This document shows positions 61,127 through 64,000 of a stretch of DNA of 64,000 nucleotides, one piece after another (position 1 is the first letter of the stretch; every line of letters begins with the position of its first letter). This DNA comes from Sphingomonadales bacterium EhC05 (GTDB lineage Bacteria > Pseudomonadota > Alphaproteobacteria > Sphingomonadales > Sphingomonadaceae). The stretch covers positions 1 to 64,000 of the forward strand of contig LXYP01000013.1 of the NCBI GenBank assembly GCA_001650955.1, read 5' to 3'. Both the position numbers and the translations under genes were made by a program. The notes beneath the pieces are model-generated. The model was given only the letters and a program-made list of their open reading frames with translations. It made no database searches and was not told the origin of the DNA.

Positions 61127-63820
61127 ATGACCAATATTCCCGCGCTCACCGTCCGCCAGAATCCTGACATCAAATATCTTGGCAAATTGCTGGGCGACGT
61201 GATTCGCGCCTATGGCGGGGAGGAACTATATAAACGCACAGAATATATCCGCTCGACCAGCGTAGACCGGCACCGTGGTCTCGCAGATTTAGAAGCGATT
61301 GATCCGGGTCTGGATGCGCTGACGCTGGATGAGACGACGGCTTTCGTGCGCGGTTTCATGCTATTTTCATTGCTCGCAAATCTCGCTGAAGATCGGCAAG
61401 GCGTTGCCGCGGAAGAAGGTGCGAGCGTCGAGGAAGCCGTCGCAAAACTGGCGGATGAAGGAGTCGACAAAGACGCGGTTCTGGCTCTGCTCGACAAAGC
61501 TCTGATCGCGCCTGTGCTCACGGCCCATCCGACCGAAGTCCGGCGCAAGAGCATGATCGACCACAAGGCGCGGATTGCCGAATTGCTCTTGATGAAGGAT
61601 TCCGGTGAACAGGCGACGCCCGAAGGTGATATCCTGGATGACGCGATCATGCGGCAGATTGCATTGCTCTGGCAGACTCGGCCGCTGCGCCGGGAACGCT
61701 TGTTCGTCACAGATGAAGTGCAGATCTCACAAAGCTATATGAAAGACGTATTTCTGCCGGTCCTGCCGCGCCTCTATGCAAAATGGGAACGGGTACTGGG
61801 CGCACGTCTGCCCAATTTCCTCAAGCTCAACAGCTGGATCGGTGGTGACCGCGATGGCAATCCATTTGTCGACGCGGATGCCATGCGCGAAGCTTTGTCC
61901 CGCGCTGCGGAGACGGTCATCGGCTATTATCTGATGCGGGTTCACGCGATGGGTGCGGAACTTTCGATTTCGACCGAATTGTCAGAGGTCCCGGCAGAAG
62001 TTATCGCATTGGCCGACGCAAGCGGTGATGACGCGCTAAGCCGCAAGGATGAGCCCTATCGCCGCGCCCTGTCCGGCATCTATGCCCGACTGTCCGCCAC
62101 CCATCTCAAGCTCTGTGGCCATGTGCCTGGACGCCCGTCTTCGATCCAGGCCCAAGCTTATGACAATCCGCAACAGCTGCGTGAAGAATTGGCGATATTG
62201 GCCCATGGTCTGCGCAGTGGTGGCTCGGGCGTATTCGCGACATCGGGTGCCCTGGGTCGACTGATCCGCACCGTGGAACTTTTCGGTTTTCACCTCGCGA
62301 CTCTCGACATGCGCCAAAATAGCCGGATCCACGAGCGGGTCGCCGCCGAACTGCTCAAGGAAGCGGGCGTCGAAGCAGATTATCTGGCGCTGAATGAAGC
62401 GGCGCGAGTCAAACTGCTGCGCGCCGAACTGGCCAACAACCGACCGCTGGTCAGCCCCTGGGCCGACTATAGCGAAGAGACCGCCAAAGAATTGTCGATC
62501 ATTCGCGCCGCCGCCGAAGCACATCAGAAATATGGCCCGGATGTGATCACCAATTATAATATCAGCAATGGCGAGAGCGTTTCCGATATATTGGAGGTCT
62601 ATGTCCTGCTGATGGAAACCGGCTTATATCGTGCGCCGAAAGACGAAGATGGCGCGCCGCACTGCCCGGTCATGGCCGTGCCCCTGTTTGAAACCGTCGC
62701 CGATCTCGAAAATGCGCCCGAGGTGATGACGGAATTTTTTGCCATTCCGGAAATGCAACAACTCGCCAAAAGCCGTGGCCATCAGGAAGTGATGATCGGC
62801 TATTCTGATAGCAACAAGGATGGCGGCTATCTCACATCGACCTGGAGCCTGTTCAAGGCCAGCAACGCGCTCACCCCGATATTCGCCCAGACGGCGATCA
62901 AAATGCAGCTTTTCCATGGTCGTGGCGGAGCTGTGGGACGCGGCGGTGGCTCAGCTTTCGGCGCGATCAAGGCGCAGCCCAAAGGCACAGTGGCCGGACG
63001 CATCAGGATCACCGAGCAAGGCGAAGTGATTGCCGCAAAATATGGCACGCGGGACGTCGCCGAAGCCAATCTTGAAGCAATGACGTCGGCGGTGCTGCTC
63101 AACTCCCTCGAGCCGGACAATAATGATCAAAAAGTTCAGGCGAGCTTTGCAAGTGCGATGGATAGCATATCGCAAGTGGCTTTCGCCGAATATCGTGATC
63201 TGGTTTACGGCAATGACAGCTTTCGCACCTTTTTCCGCCAGATGACACCGCTGACCGAAATTGCGAAACTGAAAATCGGTTCGCGCCCTGCCAGCCGCAC
63301 AAAATCCGATAAAATCGAAGATTTAAGGGCCATTCCATGGGTGTTTAGCTGGGCACAGGCGCGCGTGATGCTGCCCGGTTGGTATGGCGTCGGCCAAGCG
63401 CTGACGGCCGATGGCGACATGGCCAAATTGCAGGACATGGCCGCCAGCTGGCCTTTCTTTCAGGCGACTTTGTCCAATATGGAAATGGTGCTGGCGAAAT
63501 CCGACATGGGCATCGCGGCGCGCTATGCCGAATTGGTCGAGGATCCCGATATCGGACAAGCCTATTTCAACCGCATCCGGTCGGGCTGGGACCAGACCCG
63601 GGATATATTGCTCGAGATCACCGACCAGCCGCATCTGCTCGCGAAAAGTCCGGCGCTGTTCAACAGTATCGAGCTGCGCCTGCCCTATATTGAACCGCTC
63701 AATCATCTCCAGATCGAACTGATCAAACGCCTGCGCGCAGGCGAAGATGATCCGCGTATCGGAGAAGGCATCCAATTGTCACTCAACGCAATTGCAACAG
63801 CGCTCCGGAATAGCGGCTAG
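61127..63820 (+). CDS. ppc: phosphoenolpyruvate carboxylase
   Basis: The ATG at 61127 (MTNIPALTVRQNP) is preferred over a TTG at 61082. The 897-residue protein has the classic motifs LTAHPTEVRRKS (catalytic His), GGDRDGNPF, MIGYSDSNKDGGYLTS, FHGRGGAVGRGGGSAFGAI and a C-terminal end in ALRNSG, close to the canonical RNTG. It carboxylates PEP to oxaloacetate to refill the TCA cycle. A 169-bp intergenic region follows in which I see nothing specific. Confidence 0.96.
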   Translation: MTNIPALTVRQNPDIKYLGKLLGDVIRAYGGEELYKRTEYIRSTSVDRHRGLADLEAIDPGLDALTLDETTAFVRGFMLFSLLANLAEDRQGVAAEEGASVEEAVAKLADEGVDKDAVLALLDKALIAPVLTAHPTEVRRKSMIDHKARIAELLLMKDSGEQATPEGDILDDAIMRQIALLWQTRPLRRERLFVTDEVQISQSYMKDVFLPVLPRLYAKWERVLGARLPNFLKLNSWIGGDRDGNPFVDADAMREALSRAAETVIGYYLMRVHAMGAELSISTELSEVPAEVIALADASGDDALSRKDEPYRRALSGIYARLSATHLKLCGHVPGRPSSIQAQAYDNPQQLREELAILAHGLRSGGSGVFATSGALGRLIRTVELFGFHLATLDMRQNSRIHERVAAELLKEAGVEADYLALNEAARVKLLRAELANNRPLVSPWADYSEETAKELSIIRAAAEAHQKYGPDVITNYNISNGESVSDILEVYVLLMETGLYRAPKDEDGAPHCPVMAVPLFETVADLENAPEVMTEFFAIPEMQQLAKSRGHQEVMIGYSDSNKDGGYLTSTWSLFKASNALTPIFAQTAIKMQLFHGRGGAVGRGGGSAFGAIKAQPKGTVAGRIRITEQGEVIAAKYGTRDVAEANLEAMTSAVLLNSLEPDNNDQKVQASFASAMDSISQVAFAEYRDLVYGNDSFRTFFRQMTPLTEIAKLKIGSRPASRTKSDKIEDLRAIPWVFSWAQARVMLPGWYGVGQALTADGDMAKLQDMAASWPFFQATLSNMEMVLAKSDMGIAARYAELVEDPDIGQAYFNRIRSGWDQTRDILLEITDQPHLLAKSPALFNSIELRLPYIEPLNHLQIELIKRLRAGEDDPRIGEGIQLSLNAIATALRNSG

Positions 63821-63989
63821 ATAGCTGTTTCGGCAAATCGACTATACAAAAATGGTCGCGATCAACCCATCGACCGCGCCACTATCTGATATTATCAAAA
63901 GTCTCTCTTTCAATATTCCTTTCCTGCTGTAGTCTCTGCGTTCAAGATCAAGGCTGGCGCATGCGATCAGCTTTTCAGAGGGGGAAATC

Positions 63990-64000
63990 ATGACCGACAC
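63990..64000 (+). CDS. start of an unidentified gene, cut by the window end
   Basis: An ATG at 63990 is preceded by GAGGGGGAAATC, a strong ribosome-binding site at 7-8 bases. Only four codons (MTD plus the first two bases of the fourth) are visible. The product cannot be named. Confidence 0.45.

Noticed and set aside
1-64000. tRNA, rRNA, CRISPR array, insertion sequence or prophage
   Set aside because: No cloverleaf, repeat-spacer pattern, transposase or integrase was seen in the gaps or coding frames.

Overview
The window looks like a chromosomal segment of an alphaproteobacterium, most likely Sphingomonadales (Sphingopyxis/Sphingorhabdus/Parasphingorhabdus-like). Reasons: the ftsK-lolA-xthA-ribA order, an ATP12-type F1 assembly chaperone, an RHH_4 protein, a HIG1 twin-transmembrane protein, a TorF-type porin, a DUF1176 protein, an Fe-S photolyase and moderately high GC. 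The genus is inferred from gene content only. I see no rRNA, tRNA, CRISPR array, insertion sequence, prophage or integrase; this is mainly core chromosome with a few accessory islets.

Layout. 1-7.5 kb: the end of a YfbK-like vWA protein; a small envelope operon (BON/OmpA protein carrying a frameshift, a 33-residue membrane peptide, a membrane-anchored helix-hairpin-helix protein); a CorC/HlyC-type transporter; an OmpA lipoprotein; an SDR; and a UbiH-type hydroxylase. 7.6-13.9 kb: ftsK, lolA, a strongly folded candidate small RNA with a near-perfect terminator, xthA, ribA and a CcmI-like TPR protein. 14-17.7 kb: an accessory cluster with a MarR regulator that has a cysteine-rich tail, a DUF3237 protein, an O6-alkylguanine transferase, a GNAT and an SDR. 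Three ATGC-N5-GCAT sites, one inside a 35-bp palindrome, suggest a shared regulon. 17.8-29.4 kb: minus strand, ompW under a perfect FNR box, amn, then a long colinear run (ATP12, two paralogous 2-TM proteins, HAD phosphatase, PaiB-like, RluA-type synthase, CrcB, RHH protein, ferrochelatase, molybdopterin oxidase, CoA-binding protein, Mrp).

29.5-36.7 kb: an envelope proteostasis stretch on the plus strand (hflK-hflC, an NTF2-like protein, a DegP/HtrA protease, a HerA-like ATPase, a Sel1-repeat protein). 36.7-47.5 kb: two unusually long GST-like paralogues flanking a thioesterase, queF, a proline-rich membrane protein, an Fe-S photolyase, sseA, metC, an MscS channel and a TorF porin. 47.6-58.8 kb: an oligopeptide-type ABC transporter without a binding protein, an epoxide hydrolase, a phytanoyl-CoA-type dioxygenase, a 3-hydroxyacyl-CoA dehydrogenase, DUF1176, the ergothioneine pair egtD/egtB, a cobalamin adenosyltransferase, a HIG1 protein and GluQ-RS. 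58.9-64 kb: an HNH nuclease, an outer-membrane porin, PEP carboxylase and the start of a further gene.

Themes: envelope biogenesis and quality control (LolA, OmpA types, HflKC, HtrA); cofactor and tRNA-queuosine metabolism (RibA, HemH, Mrp, QueF, GluQ-RS, cobalamin); DNA repair (XthA, Ogt, photolyase); and redox/thiol metabolism (GSTs, SseA, MetC, ergothioneine). The most promising undescribed features are the MarR/ATGC-N5-GCAT regulon, the structured RNA after lolA, and the 33-residue membrane peptide in the BON/OmpA operon.
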